From assembly GCA_016124445.1 (NCBI GenBank), contig WGNR01000012.1, positions 1-64,000 on the forward strand: a DNA stretch of 64,000 nucleotides, read 5' to 3'. Under the pieces are notes generated by a model. It saw only the letters and a program-made list of their open reading frames with translations. It ran no database searches and was not told the origin of the DNA. The translations under genes were made by a program, and so were the position numbers. The stretch's first letter is position 1, and each line of letters opens with the position of its first letter. Below are positions 39,401 to 51,239 of the stretch, piece after piece. The stretch comes from a bacterium (GTDB lineage Bacteria; Planctomycetota; Planctomycetia; Pirellulales; Pirellulaceae).

Positions 39401-40935
39401 GTGATGAAGTTACAACCCATCACCACGTCCTGCGACGGGCTCATGATCGGCTTGCCGTTGGACGGAGCGAAGATATTGTTGGTTGCCAACATCAGGGTGT
39501 GGGCTTCGACCTGGGCTTCGATCGACAGCGGCAAGTGGACCGCCATCTGGTCACCGTCGAAGTCGGCGTTGAAGCCTTTGCAGACCAGCGGGTGCAGGTG
39601 AATGGCGTTGCCTTCCACCAGGGTCGGCTCGAATGCCTGGATACCCATACGGTGCAGGGTCGGGGCACGATTCAAAAGAACCGGGTGATTCTGGATCACC
39701 GATTCCAAGATATCCCAGACTTCTTCATCCTTCCGCTCGAGCATCTTCTTGGCGCTCTTGATCGTGTCGGCATGACCCAACACTTTCAGCTTGCGGATGA
39801 TGAACGGCTGGTACAGTTCCAGGGCGATCTTCTTGGGCAAACCACATTGATGCAGCTTCATGCGCGGACCGACCACAATCACGCTACGAGCCGAGTAGTC
39901 GACGCGCTTACCGAGCAGGTTTTCGCGGAAACGACCCTGCTTACCCTTGATCATGTCGGTCAGCGACTTGAGTGGACGGTTGCTGCTGCCCAACACCGGT
40001 CGCTTGCAGCGATTGTTGTCGAACAGAGCGTCAACCGATTGCTGCAGCATGCGTTTTTCGTTGCGGATGATCACCTCAGGGGCGTTCAGGTCGACAAGCT
40101 TGCGCAGGCGGTTGTTGCGGTTGATGATCCGGCGGTACAGGTCATTCAAGTCGGAGGTGGCAAAGTTGCCGGAGTCCAACAGAACCAGCGGACGCAGGTC
40201 GGGCGGAATGACCGGGATCACGTCCATGATCATCCATTCCGGCTTGTTGTCGCTGTCGCGGATTGCTTCGACAATCTTCAAGCGGTTGATGTAGTCTTTA
40301 CGTTTCTGCTTCGAACCCGTTTCGTGCAGGTCTTTCCGCAGATCGATCGACAGCTGAACCAGGTCCAAGCCTTGCAGCAGTTTGCGAACCGCTTCGGCAC
40401 CCATGTCGGCTTCAAACGAGCCGGCACCGAACTGTTCGACAGCGCCGCGGTATTCTTCTTCGGTCAGCGTCTGGAACTTTTCCAGATCGGTGCTGCCAGG
40501 TTCGACGACGACGTAGTCCTGGAAGTAGATCACCTTTTCCAGGCTCGAGGTCTTCATCGCCAGCAGGTTACCCAGTCGGCTGGGCATCGCCTTGAAGAAC
40601 CAGATGTGCACGATCGGGGCGGCCAGTTCGATGTGCCCCATGCGCTTGCGGCGAACGCGGCTGTGGGTGATTTTCACACCGCAGCGATCGCAGATCATGC
40701 CTTTGTACTTCATGCCGCGGTACTTACCGCAGGCACATTCCCAGTCTTTTTCTGGGCCGAAGATCCGTTCGCAGAATAGACCGTCCTTTTCAGGACGGTA
40801 GGTTCGGTAGTTGATCGTTTCCGGCTTCTTGACTTCACCGAACGACCAGCTGCGAATGTCGTGCGGCCGCGCGAGGCTGATCTTGACCGCGGTGTAATCG
40901 TTAATTCGGTCGTAAGAGCTTTCGAGAATACTCAT
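36478..40935 (-). CDS. rpoC: RNA polymerase subunit beta-prime
   Basis: The 1485-residue subunit carries the catalytic [14 protein letters not shown] loop whose three Asp hold the active-site magnesium. An N-terminal zinc ribbon is seen at [20 protein letters not shown], and a second Cys cluster at [10 protein letters not shown]. The ATG at 40935 follows AAGGAG by about nine bases and gives [13 protein letters not shown]. The C-terminal 70 residues (from about [12 protein letters not shown]) are a Gly/Pro-rich low-complexity tail beyond the usual end. It follows rpoB by 152 bp. Confidence 0.98.
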   Translation of the reverse strand: MSILESSYDRINDYTAVKISLARPHDIRSWSFGEVKKPETINYRTYRPEKDGLFCERIFGPEKDWECACGKYRGMKYKGMICDRCGVKITHSRVRRKRMGHIELAAPIVHIWFFKAMPSRLGNLLAMKTSSLEKVIYFQDYVVVEPGSTDLEKFQTLTEEEYRGAVEQFGAGSFEADMGAEAVRKLLQGLDLVQLSIDLRKDLHETGSKQKRKDYINRLKIVEAIRDSDNKPEWMIMDVIPVIPPDLRPLVLLDSGNFATSDLNDLYRRIINRNNRLRKLVDLNAPEVIIRNEKRMLQQSVDALFDNNRCKRPVLGSSNRPLKSLTDMIKGKQGRFRENLLGKRVDYSARSVIVVGPRMKLHQCGLPKKIALELYQPFIIRKLKVLGHADTIKSAKKMLERKDEEVWDILESVIQNHPVLLNRAPTLHRMGIQAFEPTLVEGNAIHLHPLVCKGFNADFDGDQMAVHLPLSIEAQVEAHTLMLATNNIFAPSNGKPIMSPSQDVVMGCNFITISLPNRPGEGMTFSSMDEADYAFAQGIIDLHALIKVRLPEGRKLKGEDDEQNNGRIVETTFGRVLFNEMLPAGMDFYNHSLGSSELSKVISDCYQRLGRRATINLLDDMNQLGFRESTRSGLSFATDDLVTPDSKHKIIGEAEKKVIKFKKLYERGVITDKERVNQVLDAWTHAREQITAEMMTEMKNDDRGGHGYINPVYLMADSGARGGTEQIRQLAGMRGLMAKPSGEIIETPIKSNFREGLTVLEYFSSTHGARKGLADTALKTADSGYLTRKLADVAQNVVITQDDCGTTQGITKGVIYRGEKVEVSLADAIKGRVSRQSIVNPITDEVIVRENEMITPDTARKIEKMGLERIQVRSPMTCDSALGCCKCCYGMDMSTGDQVEEGMAVGIIAAQSIGEPGTQLTMRTFHIGGVAVTDTEEHEKKTKRGGFVKFTRMRTATNDEGKNIVLTRNGEITIVDAKGREIESYDVPTGAILEVKENEEVKTGQVLCSWNPYAIPIVAEVGGRVRYEDVVEGETMMIEHDSTGHARRMITEHKGDFHPQLVIEDEDGKPLDVYYLPEKAIIDADEGAKVSAGTTVASTPRESGGVKDITGGLPRVTEIFEARKPKDPAVMAEIDGVVEILSEKKRGKRTIIVRNESGIEREHLVPHGKRFLVHTGDYVRAGQSLIDGPLVPHDILRISGEEAVQQYLLHEIQGVYRSQRVEINDKHIEIIVARMLRKVMVDSAGDTSLLPGLVMDKFDFRRANDQLSRCLKISGTGDSQQFTEGMIVPKEALEQENSQIETLGGNPAKGSKPAAASASTQLLGITKAAVQSSSFISAASFQETTKVLTEAALAGKVDELIGLKENVILGHLIPAGTGFRTFQDSEVRINPEALAELASRTRERTLEESFPLLQDGSEGNGAGAHGPAAISEMAPAPGLESLLGGGGGSIPATEGPTYGEPPVPPQMPPQPPQEGEGFDPGSDEF

Positions 40936-41087
40936 GGCCCGTGCTCCTTCTGTGCTTTCCACTGGATGGTCGAGTTGGTGAAGATGCAGCCGGTCGCGAA
41001 TGTGTCGGAACCGGCCGCGGGGTCGCCAAATGTGCGGGTAGCGTTGGTTTGTGAACCGCTACCCGCCGCAGCCAAGGGCCGCCTGGT

Positions 41088-44000
41088 TTACAGGCGGCGT
41101 TTCTCCAACTGCATGTTCAACCCAAGCCCTCGGATTTCGTTGGTCAACACGTCAAAGCTGGCGGGCGTTCCAGCTTCCAATGTGTTCTCTCCCTTGACCA
41201 TCGATTCATAGATTTTGGTACGTCCTTCGACGTCGTCACTCTTGACGGTAAGCAGTTCCTGCAGGATGTATGCCGCCCCGTACGCTTCCAGGGCCCACAC
41301 TTCCATTTCTCCGAAACGCTGACCGCCGAACCGAGCCTTACCACCCAGGGGCTGCTGAGTAATCAGCGAGTAAGGACCGGTGCTGCGTGCGTGCACCTTG
41401 TCGTCGACCAGGTGATGCAGTTTCAGCATATAGATGTAACCGACCGTCGTTTCCTGGTTCAAAGCTTCGCCGGTGCGGCCGTCGTGCAGACGTGCTTTAC
41501 CATGCCGCGGCAGGCCCGCTTCTTCCAGGCAGTCATTGATGATCTCTTCCGAGGCACCGTCGAACACCGGCGTGATGGCCTGGAATCCGAGCTTGGCACC
41601 AGCCCAGCCCAGGTGAGTTTCCAGAATCTGGCCCACGTTCATACGGCTGGGAACGCCCAGCGGATTGAGCATGATCTGAATCGGCGTTCCGTCAGGCAAA
41701 AACGGCATGTCTTCGACTGGCAGAATCTTGGCGATCACACCCTTGTTACCGTGACGGCCGGCCATCTTATCGCCCACGGAGATAACCCGCTTGGTGGCGA
41801 TGTAGACCTTGACCATCTGCAGCACACCGCTGCGAAGTTCGTCACCTCGCTTCATGCTGTTCAGCTTGCGGTCGCGCTGGTCGATGGCCAGTTCGATCGC
41901 CGGCCATTTGGCGGCATACAGCTGACGAACCTGCGAAATACGCTCTTCGCTCTTGAGCGGCTCCAGAATCTTGTACAAGCGGAACTGCTGAGCCTGTTCG
42001 GCGATGTACTTGTCGTCCTGGTCGCGAGTCAACGGCGTGCCGTCTTCGTCGGTGACCGTCTTGCCGAGGATCTTTTCGATCTCGCCAACGAACTCGGCAA
42101 ACAGTTCGCTAATGGCGGCGTTGCCTTCAGTCTCGGCATCTTTGAGGGTCTTCTCGAACGCCTTTCGTTCGTCGTCCGAGAGGCTCATGCGACGAGCGAA
42201 TTTTTCGGCCTGAACCACGATACCTTCGATGCCGGAGGGAACTTCCAGCGAGTCGTTCTTCACGTCTTCACCGGCACGGCCGAAGATCGCGTGCAACAGC
42301 TTTTCTTCCGGAGTCAGTTCGGTCTTGCTTTTGGGCGAAACCTTACCAACCAGGATGTCGCCTGGCTTGACGTAGGTACCGACTTGAACGATGCCGTTCT
42401 CGTCGAGATTCCGCAGCATCTTTTCCGAGACGTTGGGAATATCACGCGTGAAGTCTTCGCGGCCGAGCTTGGTCTCGCGGATTTCGACGTCGAACTCTTC
42501 GATATGGATCGAAGTGTAAACGTCCTGCTTGACCAGCTCTTCGCTGATGATGATCGCGTCTTCGTAGTTGTACCCGTCGAACGACATAAACCCGACCAGC
42601 ACGTTGCGGCCCAGAGCCAACTGCCCGCCGTGGGTTGCGGCACCATCGGCCAACACGTCACCGGCGGTAATCTTCTGGCCCATCTTCACGACCGGATGCT
42701 GATTCAAGCAGGTCCGTTCGTTCAAGCCGACAAACTTCCGCAGGTCGTAGACGTCGTCGGCGTGCTCGGCGGCACCGCTTCGTTCGACGATCACTTTCAA
42801 GGCGTCAACATAGGTGACCGTGCCGTCGTACTTGGCGCGGATGATCATGCTGGAGTTCATCGCCACGTCCCGTTCGACGCCCGTACCGACAATCGGCGGT
42901 TCGGCGATCAACAGCGGCACGGCTTGACGCTGCATGTTGGAACCCATGAGAGCACGGTTCGCGTCGTCATGTTCCAGGAACGGAATCAAGGCGGCCGAAA
43001 CACCCACCATCTGGCAAGGTGCCACGTCGATGTATTCCACTTCGGTCGGAGCAACCATTTCGAAGTCGCTACGGTACCGAGCGATGATCAAGTCACCCAA
43101 CAGGCTGTCGTCGTCGCCGGTCGGCGTATCGGCTGGAGCCACCAACGCGTCCGATTCTTCGTCGGCACGCAGCCAGACAAAGCCCTTGGCAACCTTGCCG
43201 TTGGTAACCTTCCGGTAAGGCGTGATCAAGAAGCCATATTCATCCACCGAAGAGTAGAGTGCCAGGCTGCTGATCAGACCGATGTTCGTACCTTCCGGCG
43301 TTTCAATCGGGCAGATACGACCGTAGTGCGAAATGTGAACGTCGCGAACCTCGAAACCGGCACGCTTACGATTCAAACCGCCAGGGCCAAGGGCCGACAA
43401 ACGGCGTTCGTGCGTCAGCATCGAGAGCGGGTTGGTCTGGTCGACCACCTGAGACAGCTCGCCGCGGCCGAAGAAGTATTCGATCGCTGCCGAGATGCTC
43501 TTCGGGTTGACCAGGTTCCGAGGAGTCATGTCCTCGGCGTCCTTCAGGCTCATCCGCTCCTGGACGGTACGGCGAAGCTTCAGGAATCCCTTTCGCATTT
43601 CGTCGCAGGCCAACTCGTCGATCGTTCGCAGACGACGATTGCCCAAGTGGTCGATATCGTCGATCCGGGCCCGCTTGTCGCCCGACGAAAGATGCAGGAT
43701 ATAGCGAATCGCCGCGATCAAGTCTTCGGGACGCAAGGTTTGCTTGCCTTCTTCCACGTCCAGCCCGAGCTTGCGGTTCATACGGAAGCGGCCGACGCGA
43801 CCCAGACGGTAGCGGTTCTCGTCGTAAAACTTCTCGGTGAAGAGAGTCTTGGCCTTTTCCAGCTGCGGCGGATTACCCGGACGCAAACGCTGATAAATCC
43901 GCAAGAGCGCTTCTTCATGGCTGGAGGTGTTGTCCTCACCCAGAGCGTTGAAAATCAACTGCGTCTTGGGTGGTTCCATCACTTCAACTTTTTCGACACC

Positions 44001-44837
44001 GGAAGTGCAGATCAATTCCGCGATGTTGCGGCTGATCTTCTGGCCTGCTTCCAGGATGATTTCGCCCGCACGGTCGGTACCGCTGGGGTAGATGATGTCA
44101 TCGACGGCGATCTTGTTTTCGATCTTCGAGACACTACGGCCATCTTTGATCGTTTCGACCGACGATTCATAGAACGCACGGATGACGTCGGCATCGCTGC
44201 TGTATTTCGGGTCCATGGCCCGCAGCAAAGTCGTCGCGGCAAACTTACCGCTCTGGTCGATACGAACCGTCAGCGCGTCCTTCTTGGAGACGTTGACTTC
44301 GATCCAGCTACCACGTTCCGGAATGACCCGGCAACTGGGGAGCTTCTTGTCGGAAGTGGTGTCTTGTTCCAGAACGAAGTCGACACCAGGACTGCGGTGC
44401 AACTGGCTGACCACGACACGCTCGGCACCGTTGATGATGAACTCACCACCACCCAACATCACCGGCAGGTCGCCCAGGTAGACTTCCTCTTCGATCGGCT
44501 CTTCTTTGTTCAGGCGGAGCCAGATGCGGAAGGGACGACCATAGGTAAGCCGCAGTTGCTTACATTCCTCTGGCGTATAGCGCGGCTTGCCCAGCTCATA
44601 ACGAACGTAATCGAGTTGATTCTGTCCGTCGTAGCTTTGAATGGGGAAGATTTCCCGCAGGACACTTTCGATGCCCAATTCCGGATCGCGAGCTTCCGCT
44701 TCGAGTTCCGCTTGCAGGAAGTTTTTGTAGCTCTCGGTCTGAATTTTCGTCAGATCCGGGGGAGCCATATAGATCGATTGACTTCCAAACCGACGAACAT
44801 CATGGGTTTCCAACCGTCTTTGCGACGAGGTAGCCAT
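41088..44837 (-). CDS. rpoB: RNA polymerase subunit beta
   Basis: The 1249-residue subunit is identified by [37 protein letters not shown] and [20 protein letters not shown]. The rifampicin-region text [20 protein letters not shown] is normal. The ATG at 44837 has an AAGGAG about eleven bases upstream and gives [13 protein letters not shown]; 63 in-frame codons upstream are unlikely. It follows rplL by a 349-bp gap with two strong hairpins. Confidence 0.98.
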   Translation of the reverse strand: MATSSQRRLETHDVRRFGSQSIYMAPPDLTKIQTESYKNFLQAELEAEARDPELGIESVLREIFPIQSYDGQNQLDYVRYELGKPRYTPEECKQLRLTYGRPFRIWLRLNKEEPIEEEVYLGDLPVMLGGGEFIINGAERVVVSQLHRSPGVDFVLEQDTTSDKKLPSCRVIPERGSWIEVNVSKKDALTVRIDQSGKFAATTLLRAMDPKYSSDADVIRAFYESSVETIKDGRSVSKIENKIAVDDIIYPSGTDRAGEIILEAGQKISRNIAELICTSGVEKVEVMEPPKTQLIFNALGEDNTSSHEEALLRIYQRLRPGNPPQLEKAKTLFTEKFYDENRYRLGRVGRFRMNRKLGLDVEEGKQTLRPEDLIAAIRYILHLSSGDKRARIDDIDHLGNRRLRTIDELACDEMRKGFLKLRRTVQERMSLKDAEDMTPRNLVNPKSISAAIEYFFGRGELSQVVDQTNPLSMLTHERRLSALGPGGLNRKRAGFEVRDVHISHYGRICPIETPEGTNIGLISSLALYSSVDEYGFLITPYRKVTNGKVAKGFVWLRADEESDALVAPADTPTGDDDSLLGDLIIARYRSDFEMVAPTEVEYIDVAPCQMVGVSAALIPFLEHDDANRALMGSNMQRQAVPLLIAEPPIVGTGVERDVAMNSSMIIRAKYDGTVTYVDALKVIVERSGAAEHADDVYDLRKFVGLNERTCLNQHPVVKMGQKITAGDVLADGAATHGGQLALGRNVLVGFMSFDGYNYEDAIIISEELVKQDVYTSIHIEEFDVEIRETKLGREDFTRDIPNVSEKMLRNLDENGIVQVGTYVKPGDILVGKVSPKSKTELTPEEKLLHAIFGRAGEDVKNDSLEVPSGIEGIVVQAEKFARRMSLSDDERKAFEKTLKDAETEGNAAISELFAEFVGEIEKILGKTVTDEDGTPLTRDQDDKYIAEQAQQFRLYKILEPLKSEERISQVRQLYAAKWPAIELAIDQRDRKLNSMKRGDELRSGVLQMVKVYIATKRVISVGDKMAGRHGNKGVIAKILPVEDMPFLPDGTPIQIMLNPLGVPSRMNVGQILETHLGWAGAKLGFQAITPVFDGASEEIINDCLEEAGLPRHGKARLHDGRTGEALNQETTVGYIYMLKLHHLVDDKVHARSTGPYSLITQQPLGGKARFGGQRFGEMEVWALEAYGAAYILQELLTVKSDDVEGRTKIYESMVKGENTLEAGTPASFDVLTNEIRGLGLNMQLEKRRL

Positions 44838-45025
44838 AGGCGACGCGACTCCTTGGGCGGCAAATCTAAAAACAACATGCTTTTCAGCGATGAAAAAACG
44901 ACGCGAACCGCAAGCGCTAAGCTTGGCAAACGGTCCGACAATTCCAGCGAGAAAGCATGAGCGATACGGGCGGACAGTAGAGGCCCAGGTTCGAATGCGC
45001 GCACTTTGTGTGCAGCAAGCTAGCA

Positions 45026-45043
45026 CGCCCGCAAGTGCGGGCG
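45026..45043 (-). promoter_or_regulatory. GC-rich hairpin in the rpoB leader
   Basis: CGCCCGC and GCGGGCG pair around a 4-base loop. It has no T-run, so it is not a classical terminator. It could be a processing site or part of a leader structure. Confidence 0.4.
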
Positions 45044-45118
45044 CGCACTCTTACCTGATTCCCATCCATGCTGTCAAAAGAAAAAGAAGATCCGGACGAC
45101 TTCAAAATCACACCTCGC

Positions 45119-45152
45119 GACGTTGCCTCTTTAGTATAGGGGAGGCAACGTC
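45119..45152 (-). promoter_or_regulatory. 11-bp inverted repeat between rplL and rpoB
   Basis: GACGTTGCCTC and GAGGCAACGTC pair perfectly around a 12-base loop that, on the minus strand, contains TATACT. It could act as an attenuator or processing stem in the rplL-rpoB transcript, or the TATACT could be a -10 box framed by an operator. There is no T-run. Confidence 0.5.
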
Positions 45153-45186
45153 TGAGTGAAAACAGGAAATCTGGAAAACCCGAGTC

Positions 45187-45600
45187 TTACTTGATTTCGA
45201 CGACGGCACCAGCGCCTTCGAGCTCTTCTTTGACCTTCTCGGCGTCTTCCTTGGAAACGCCTTCCTTGATCTTGCTCGGGACACCTTCGACCAGGTCCTT
45301 GGCTTCCTTCAAGCCCAGACCGGTGATGGTGCGAACGACCTTGATCACGCCGATCTTCTGAGCACCGAAATCGGTCATAACGACGTCGAACTCAGTCTGC
45401 TCAGCAGCGGCAGCGGCGCCACCACCGTCGCCAACTGGGGCCATCATCACACCACCGCCAGCGGCGGCTTCGATGCCGTGGGCGTCTTTCAGGTAGTCAC
45501 CCAGTTCGACGGCTTGCTTCAGGGTCAAACCGGCGATCTGATCGCCCAAACCCTTGATTTCTTCGGACACTTCGACGGTTGCAGTTGCTTCTTCGGACAT
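45187..45600 (-). CDS. rplL: 50S ribosomal protein L7/L12
   Basis: The 137-residue product is the stalk protein that recruits translation GTPases. An N-terminal dimer domain ([19 protein letters not shown]) leads to a Gly/Ala-rich hinge (residues about 62-80) and a C-terminal domain with [20 protein letters not shown]. The ATG at 45600 has AAAGGAT upstream and gives [11 protein letters not shown]. It is 138 bp after rplJ. Confidence 0.97.
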   Translation of the reverse strand: MSEEATATVEVSEEIKGLGDQIAGLTLKQAVELGDYLKDAHGIEAAAGGGVMMAPVGDGGGAAAAAEQTEFDVVMTDFGAQKIGVIKVVRTITGLGLKEAKDLVEGVPSKIKEGVSKEDAEKVKEELEGAGAVVEIK

Positions 45601-45738
45601 TTCGGATCTTATCCTTTCAACACGATTTACAGAGGGGCGGGCCACTCTGTGCCAGGGAATACGGATGTTTTGGTTGGTAAATTACGGAAACGATCTCTCG
45701 GCAAAAGCCGGGGGGGGCCGTTTGCCGAGTGTGTGCGG

Positions 45739-46266
45739 TTAGCTTTCTTCTTGCTTCTCGCCGACCTGCTTGATCTGCGAGGCGAGTTTGGCACCAGGAC
45801 CCTTGATCTGGGCACCCAAGGTGCGGCCAGGGCCGAGGATCTGGCCGACCAGCAACGAGAGCTGTTCGGCACGGTTGGGCCACTTGCTGATGGCTTTGAC
45901 CGAATCAGGATTGAGCGATTCGCCATCCATGACCCCTCCCTTGGCGGTAAAGCCGGGAAAGGTGTCATCGTCGTTCAGTTTGGTGATCTCTTTGGCCAGG
46001 TCGACGAAGTCTTCGCCTCCCCATACCAAAGCGGCACTCCCTTCCATGCCATCAAAGGCCGGAGCGAGGGAGGTCCCTTCGCAGGCCTTGGCTGCCAGCG
46101 TGCGACGCACGACCAACAGGCTCAGACCTTTTTCGCGGAGCTGCTTGCGGACCAGGTAAGTCTTTTCCGCATTCATCCCCACAACGTCGACCACCAGCAG
46201 GTCGTTGACCCCTTCCAGTCGCTTGGACAGGTCGGTGATCACCAGGTTTTTCAGATACTTACTCAT
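45739..46266 (-). CDS. rplJ: 50S ribosomal protein L10
   Basis: The 175-residue product is L10, the base of the stalk that binds L7/L12 dimers through its C-terminal helix. MSKYLKNLVITDLSKRLEGV opens it and the C-terminal KLASQIKQVGEKQEES is the L12-binding side. Normal length. It follows rplA by 59 bp. Confidence 0.95.
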   Translation of the reverse strand: MSKYLKNLVITDLSKRLEGVNDLLVVDVVGMNAEKTYLVRKQLREKGLSLLVVRRTLAAKACEGTSLAPAFDGMEGSAALVWGGEDFVDLAKEITKLNDDDTFPGFTAKGGVMDGESLNPDSVKAISKWPNRAEQLSLLVGQILGPGRTLGAQIKGPGAKLASQIKQVGEKQEES

Positions 46267-46325
46267 GGCTCTGGGCTTTTGGAAACGGTGTGTATTCGCG
46301 TAACGCTTGGATTACCAGGAACAAT

Positions 46326-47003
46326 TTAGAGAGCGACTTGAACCCCAGGGCTCATCGTGGCACTCAAATTGACGCTACGTAGGTAGGTCCCCTTGGCCGC
46401 CTGCGGCTTGAGACCATTGATGTGATCGATGAAGGCTTGGATGTTGTCTTGCAGCTTATCGGCTTCAAAACCGAGGCGTCCGACAACCGCGTGGACGATA
46501 CCGGTGGCATCGTTGCGGAATTCGACCTTACCAGCCTTGTATTCTTTGACGACGCGGGCGACGTCCGGAGTCACGGTGCCGGCACGGGGCGAGGGCATCA
46601 AACCACGCGGACCGAGCACACGGCCGAGCGGACCAACCAGGCCCATCATGTCCGGGGTAGCGATGCAGACGTCGAAGTCGAGCCAGCCGCCCTTGATCTT
46701 CTTGGCCAGCTCTTCGGCACCCACTTCGTCGGCACCTGCTTCGGTGGCGGTGGCAACATTGTCGCCCTTGGCGAAAACGATCACTCGCTGCACCTTGCCG
46801 ATACCGTGCGGCAACACCAGGGCACCACGCACCAGCTGATCGGCCTGCTTCGGATCGATGCCCAGACGCATCGCGATTTCGACGGTCTGGTTGAATTTCG
46901 TGGTGTCGAACGACTTCAGCAGCACGATCGCATCTTTAAGGGTGAGCGGCTCTGCGGGAACCTTCTCAACCAACGCTCGGTATCGTTTGGATTGTTTCGC
47001 CAT
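46326..47003 (-). CDS. rplA: 50S ribosomal protein L1
   Basis: The 225-residue product is L1 of the mobile stalk that moves exit-site t[18 protein letters not shown] opens it; [30 protein letters not shown]-type text is seen (blocks [20 protein letters not shown] and [12 protein letters not shown]). The ATG at 47003 is preferred to a TTG two codons upstream. In Escherichia coli L1 represses its own operon. Confidence 0.96.
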   Translation of the reverse strand: MAKQSKRYRALVEKVPAEPLTLKDAIVLLKSFDTTKFNQTVEIAMRLGIDPKQADQLVRGALVLPHGIGKVQRVIVFAKGDNVATATEAGADEVGAEELAKKIKGGWLDFDVCIATPDMMGLVGPLGRVLGPRGLMPSPRAGTVTPDVARVVKEYKAGKVEFRNDATGIVHAVVGRLGFEADKLQDNIQAFIDHINGLKPQAAKGTYLRSVNLSATMSPGVQVAL

Positions 47004-47068
47004 CGTCAAATCGCCAAATTATGTAAGGTAAAATTGTTCGTGCAGTGCGGAGCTTAGCGGTGAAACGC

Positions 47069-47494
47069 CTACTCCGTAACTTCCAAGCCCATGCTGCGAG
47101 CCGTGCCTTCGATCATCCGGCGAGCATGGTCCAGGTCGCGGGCATTGAGGTCCGCCATCTTCTGATTGCAGATGTCTTCGATCTGGGCCATGGTGACTTT
47201 GCCAACCTTCTTGGTGTTCGGCGTCCCACTTCCTTTGGCCAGACCGGCAGCTTTCTTCAGCAAGGCGGCAGCCGGGGGGCTTTTGCAGATGAACTCGAAG
47301 GTGCGATCGCTGTAAACGGTCACGACAACCGGAATCGGCATGCCGTTGAATTCGCGCGTCTTGTCGTTGAACTGCTGAACGAATTGCCCCAGGTTCACAC
47401 CGTAACGACCCAACGACGTACCGACCGGAGGTGCGGGAGTCGCTTGACCGCCAGGGACCTGAAACTTCGCTTGACCTACTTGTTCCCGTGCCAT
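47069..47494 (-). CDS. rplK: 50S ribosomal protein L11
   Basis: The 141-residue product is L11, the GTPase-centre protein. The text KFQVPGGQATPAPPVGTSLG is the N-terminal domain signature and KSPPAAALLKKAAGLAKGSG with CNQKMADLNARDLDHARRMI the C-terminal rRNA-binding domain. AGGAAG lies eight bases before the chosen ATG. Confidence 0.97.
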   Translation of the reverse strand: MAREQVGQAKFQVPGGQATPAPPVGTSLGRYGVNLGQFVQQFNDKTREFNGMPIPVVVTVYSDRTFEFICKSPPAAALLKKAAGLAKGSGTPNTKKVGKVTMAQIEDICNQKMADLNARDLDHARRMIEGTARSMGLEVTE

Positions 47495-47655
47495 TTTGCT
47501 ACTTCCTGAGTCTTCGCCCGCCAAGGCGACGAGCGAAAACCGATTACTATGAAAACTGTGTGCTGATTAAACCCAAGGCCCCGAGGCTTATTCTCTGTTT
47601 CCACCTGGTGAAGTGGGGAGCGAAAGAATCCAGCCCGCGGTACAGTCTGCGTGGA

Positions 47656-48591
47656 CTAAATTGGCTCCATTTGCCAGTGTTCCATTTCCACTGGCGTCGA
47701 GCGGCCGAAAATGTTGATCATGACCTTCACGTGACCGTTGTTGTGGTCGATCTCGTGGACGTCCCCTTCGAAGTTCTCGAAGGTTCCCTCGGTGATCCGA
47801 ACATGATCGCCAACCTTGAAGCGAATGTTCGTCTTGACTTCTTCTTGCTCGCCTTCTTCGGGCTTGCGCGTCTTCTTGACGATGCGATCCACTTCGTGCG
47901 GCAGCATCGGAACCGGCTTGCCGCCAGCTCCGGTAAAGTCACCAATCCCTCCGGTCTCGCGGACCAGGAACCAGGTGTCATCGTTGATGGCCATATGAAC
48001 CACGATGTAGCCTGGGTAGAGCTTCTGCTTGGTGACCTTCTTCTTGCCGTTCTTGTATTCCACCAGGTCCTCGGTGGGGACAAGAATCTCGCCGAAGTAA
48101 TCCTCGAGACCTGCCATCTTGACGCGGCGGATCAGGTTGCTGCAGATCGACTTCTCGCGATTGCTCTGCACCTTGAGGATGTACCACTCCTTATCAGCCG
48201 CCTCCGCGGCCTCTTCTTCTTCTTCGGTGATCTCTTCGATGGGGCCGCGTTTCTTGCCACTGGCAGCCAGTCGAGCCCGCTTTTCGCTGACCGATTCCTC
48301 AGGCTCTTCTGCGACAGGCGCTTCGATCGACTCCGGTTCAGCTGTCTCGGCTTCAGCGGATTCTGCCTCGGCAACCGGTTCTGGCGACTGGGTCGTTTCG
48401 GCGGGCTGCTGCTCGGCGTCCTCTGCGGAGGACTCAGCAGCATCGCTCTCTGGCTGATCGGCCGAAACAGCTGACTCAGGCGCAGCTTGCTCAGACGCGT
48501 CGGCGCCTTCAGGCTGCGTAGCAGCATCCTCGGCGGCCCCGGCCTGGGGATCCTTTTGGGGATCGAACGAATTGTCGGGAGAACTTGCCAC
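47656..48591 (-). CDS. nusG: transcription elongation/antitermination factor NusG with long acidic N-terminus
   Basis: The 311-residue product is NusG with about 130 extra N-terminal residues rich in Ala, Glu, Ser and Pro, followed by a basic KKRGP patch. The NGN domain (about 133-235) shows EWYILKVQSNREKSICSNL and LYPGYIVVHMAINDDTWFLV, and the KOW domain (about 255-311) shows VGDHVRITEGTFENFEG. NusG binds the polymerase clamp and, through KOW, Rho or S10. The acidic arm is not in the Escherichia coli protein. It follows secE by 81 bp. Confidence 0.95.
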   Translation of the reverse strand: MASSPDNSFDPQKDPQAGAAEDAATQPEGADASEQAAPESAVSADQPESDAAESSAEDAEQQPAETTQSPEPVAEAESAEAETAEPESIEAPVAEEPEESVSEKRARLAASGKKRGPIEEITEEEEEAAEAADKEWYILKVQSNREKSICSNLIRRVKMAGLEDYFGEILVPTEDLVEYKNGKKKVTKQKLYPGYIVVHMAINDDTWFLVRETGGIGDFTGAGGKPVPMLPHEVDRIVKKTRKPEEGEQEEVKTNIRFKVGDHVRITEGTFENFEGDVHEIDHNNGHVKVMINIFGRSTPVEMEHWQMEPI

Positions 48592-48672
48592 GAAACTAAA
48601 CCTTTACCAGCGTCAACGCCGGTCCATCTGACACGAAGAGCATTGAGACACTAAACGCGATCAGCCGCTTGC

Positions 48673-49131
48673 CTACTTAGGCTCTGGCGGCGGAATCAGC
48701 CGAATCGCCTGGAACAGGGTGCTCCACGCCCAATCGAACGCAAAAAGCAAAACTGCCAGGACGAAGATCAGCGTGATTACCACAATGACACTTCGCCATA
48801 ACTCGTCCTTGGAAGGCCAAGTTACTTTATTCATTTCGGCCTCGACCGCGATCAAAAAGTCCGCGAACGTAGGCCAGTTAATCAGTCGATAAACGCACCA
48901 GAAGCCGATAACAACCATGGCGCCAGGAATGATCCAATGCAGCTTGAACTGCAGGGCTTCGTTCATGATTCGCAATCGCTCGTATGCCTGATAGGCGGCG
49001 ATCGAAATCAAAACCCAAATGGCAAACAGGGTTGCCTGGCGGGCGATCTTGCCCTGAGTCGGCTTGTATCGGCTCGCCTGCATCATTTCACTGAGCAGGG
49101 AGTTGGATCCGACAGTCTTCTCCTTAGCCAT
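48673..49131 (-). CDS. secE: preprotein translocase subunit SecE, three-helix form
   Basis: The 152-residue product is SecE of the Sec channel. The family block VEAEMNKVTWPSKDELWRSV precedes the conserved last membrane helix. Two further helices (about residues 32-52 and 66-90) precede it, so this is a three-helix form as in Escherichia coli, not the single-helix form. The ATG at 49131 gives MAKEKTVGSN. It lies between the Trp tRNA and nusG. Confidence 0.93.
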   Translation of the reverse strand: MAKEKTVGSNSLLSEMMQASRYKPTQGKIARQATLFAIWVLISIAAYQAYERLRIMNEALQFKLHWIIPGAMVVIGFWCVYRLINWPTFADFLIAVEAEMNKVTWPSKDELWRSVIVVITLIFVLAVLLFAFDWAWSTLFQAIRLIPPPEPK

Positions 49132-49242
49132 GGTCACTCTCAATCTTTGGCGTTCTTGCCGCGGCGACGACGCTGGAGCATTTTCCAGGATGTCTTTACC
49201 GGTGCGACTCGCCCAACAGTATTGGTAACACCAATGAAAAAG

Positions 49243-49315
49243 CAGGGGCGGTGGGAATCGAACTCACAACCTCTGGTTTTGGAGACCAGCGCTCTGCCAA
49301 TTGAGCTACGCCCCT
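49243..49315 (-). tRNA. tRNA-Trp (anticodon CCA)
   Basis: A 73-base cloverleaf: acceptor AGGGGCG/CGCCCCT, D arm GCTCAATTGGCAGAGC, anticodon loop CTCCAAA on a CTGGT/ACCAG stem, and a T loop TTCGATT. The discriminator is G, as expected for Trp. One A-C mismatch is in the T stem. CCA is not encoded. The gene is between tuf and secE, a common place for tRNA-Trp. Confidence 0.95.
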
Positions 49316-49370
49316 AGTAGCACGCCGGACCAGGAAATCCTGATCCGGCGAGCATGGTTCTTTTCCGCTT

Positions 49371-50567
<1,197 letters not shown>

Positions 50568-50621
50568 TTTCTATTTCTTTCTTACCCCAGCTAAACCGTG
50601 AAAAAATAGGGATTTGTCAAT

Positions 50622-50664
50622 TACGAACATCGCAACTACGAAAATCGCAAGTACGAAAATCAAG
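50622..50664. repeat. 15-bp tandem repeat between tRNA-Thr and tuf
   Basis: Three near-identical units on the plus strand: TACGAACATCGCAAC, TACGAAAATCGCAAG and a shorter TACGAAAATCAAGG. The array lies in the transcribed gap between tRNA-Thr(GGU) and tuf. There are no spacers, so it is not a CRISPR. Confidence 0.7.
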
Positions 50665-50675
50665 GTGCCGTGAAG

Positions 50676-50747
<72 letters not shown>

Positions 50748-50933
50748 CGAAAAATGGGAAGCTCGCTTGGGGCTTCAGCTTCCGCCACCTTTACCCGACT
50801 ACCCGCTTCCGAGCCGCCCAAACGGACAACCCGATTCTCGACAACGATGCCTGAAAGTCCCAAGCAAAGCGATCTTTGCCCGTCAGGACCTGCCGACAAG
50901 CTCGCTAATTACCTCGTTAAAGGCACGTCGCGA

Positions 50934-51004
50934 AGCAGGTGAAGGGAATCGAACCCTCGTCTTCAGCTTGGAAGGCTGTTGCTCTACCATTGAGCTACAC
51001 CTGC
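50934..51004 (-). tRNA. tRNA-Gly (anticodon UCC)
   Basis: A 71-base cloverleaf: acceptor GCAGGTG/CACCTGC, D arm GCTCAATGGTAGAGC, anticodon loop CTTCCAA on an ACAGC/GCTGA stem (with one A-A end mismatch), T arm CGAGGGTTCGATTCCCTT. It is in the position of glyT. Confidence 0.95.
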
Positions 51005-51058
51005 AACCTACCCAGGCCTTGCTGTCTTTTTCCAATAAAGCCCAGGAATCTCATTGAG

Positions 51059-51140
51059 TGGGGGGTACAGGATTCGAACCTGTGAAGGCAATGCCAACAG
51101 ATTTACAGTCTGTCCCCTTTGACCGCTCGGGAAACCCCCC
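51059..51140 (-). tRNA. tRNA-Tyr (anticodon GUA)
   Basis: An 82-base class II tRNA with a variable arm: acceptor GGGGGGT/ACCCCCC, anticodon loop CTGTAAA on ACAGA/TCTGT, T loop TTCGAAT, discriminator A. It is in the position of tyrU. Confidence 0.95.
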
Positions 51141-51239
51141 AACATATCCGCTTTCGCCCGCCTCCGAAACTGGTCGATTCGGGATCCGGGCGAAAACAGC
51201 AATCATCGATCCAAATCCAGCCCAAAATGGTGCTGAATA

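Larger units (their letters stand above)
44838..45186. other. rplL-rpoB intergenic leader, 349 bp
   Basis: No gene is seen. It holds two perfect stem-loops, at 45119-45152 and 45026-45043, and a TTGACA on the minus strand near 45072-45077 without a convincing -10 box. In many bacteria this gap attenuates or processes the transcript between ribosomal and polymerase genes. Confidence 0.5.

Noticed and set aside
39163-40779. 538-codon open frame opposite rpoC
   Set aside because: Antisense shadow of rpoC with His/Val-rich composition typical of such shadows.
41391-44960. 1189-codon open frame on the plus strand opposite rpoB
   Set aside because: It mirrors the codon pattern of rpoB in the antisense frame, has no recognisable domains and no ribosome-binding logic; a known effect of GC-biased long genes.
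50622-50664. CRISPR-like array
   Set aside because: Units are directly abutted 15-mers without spacers and there are no cas genes.
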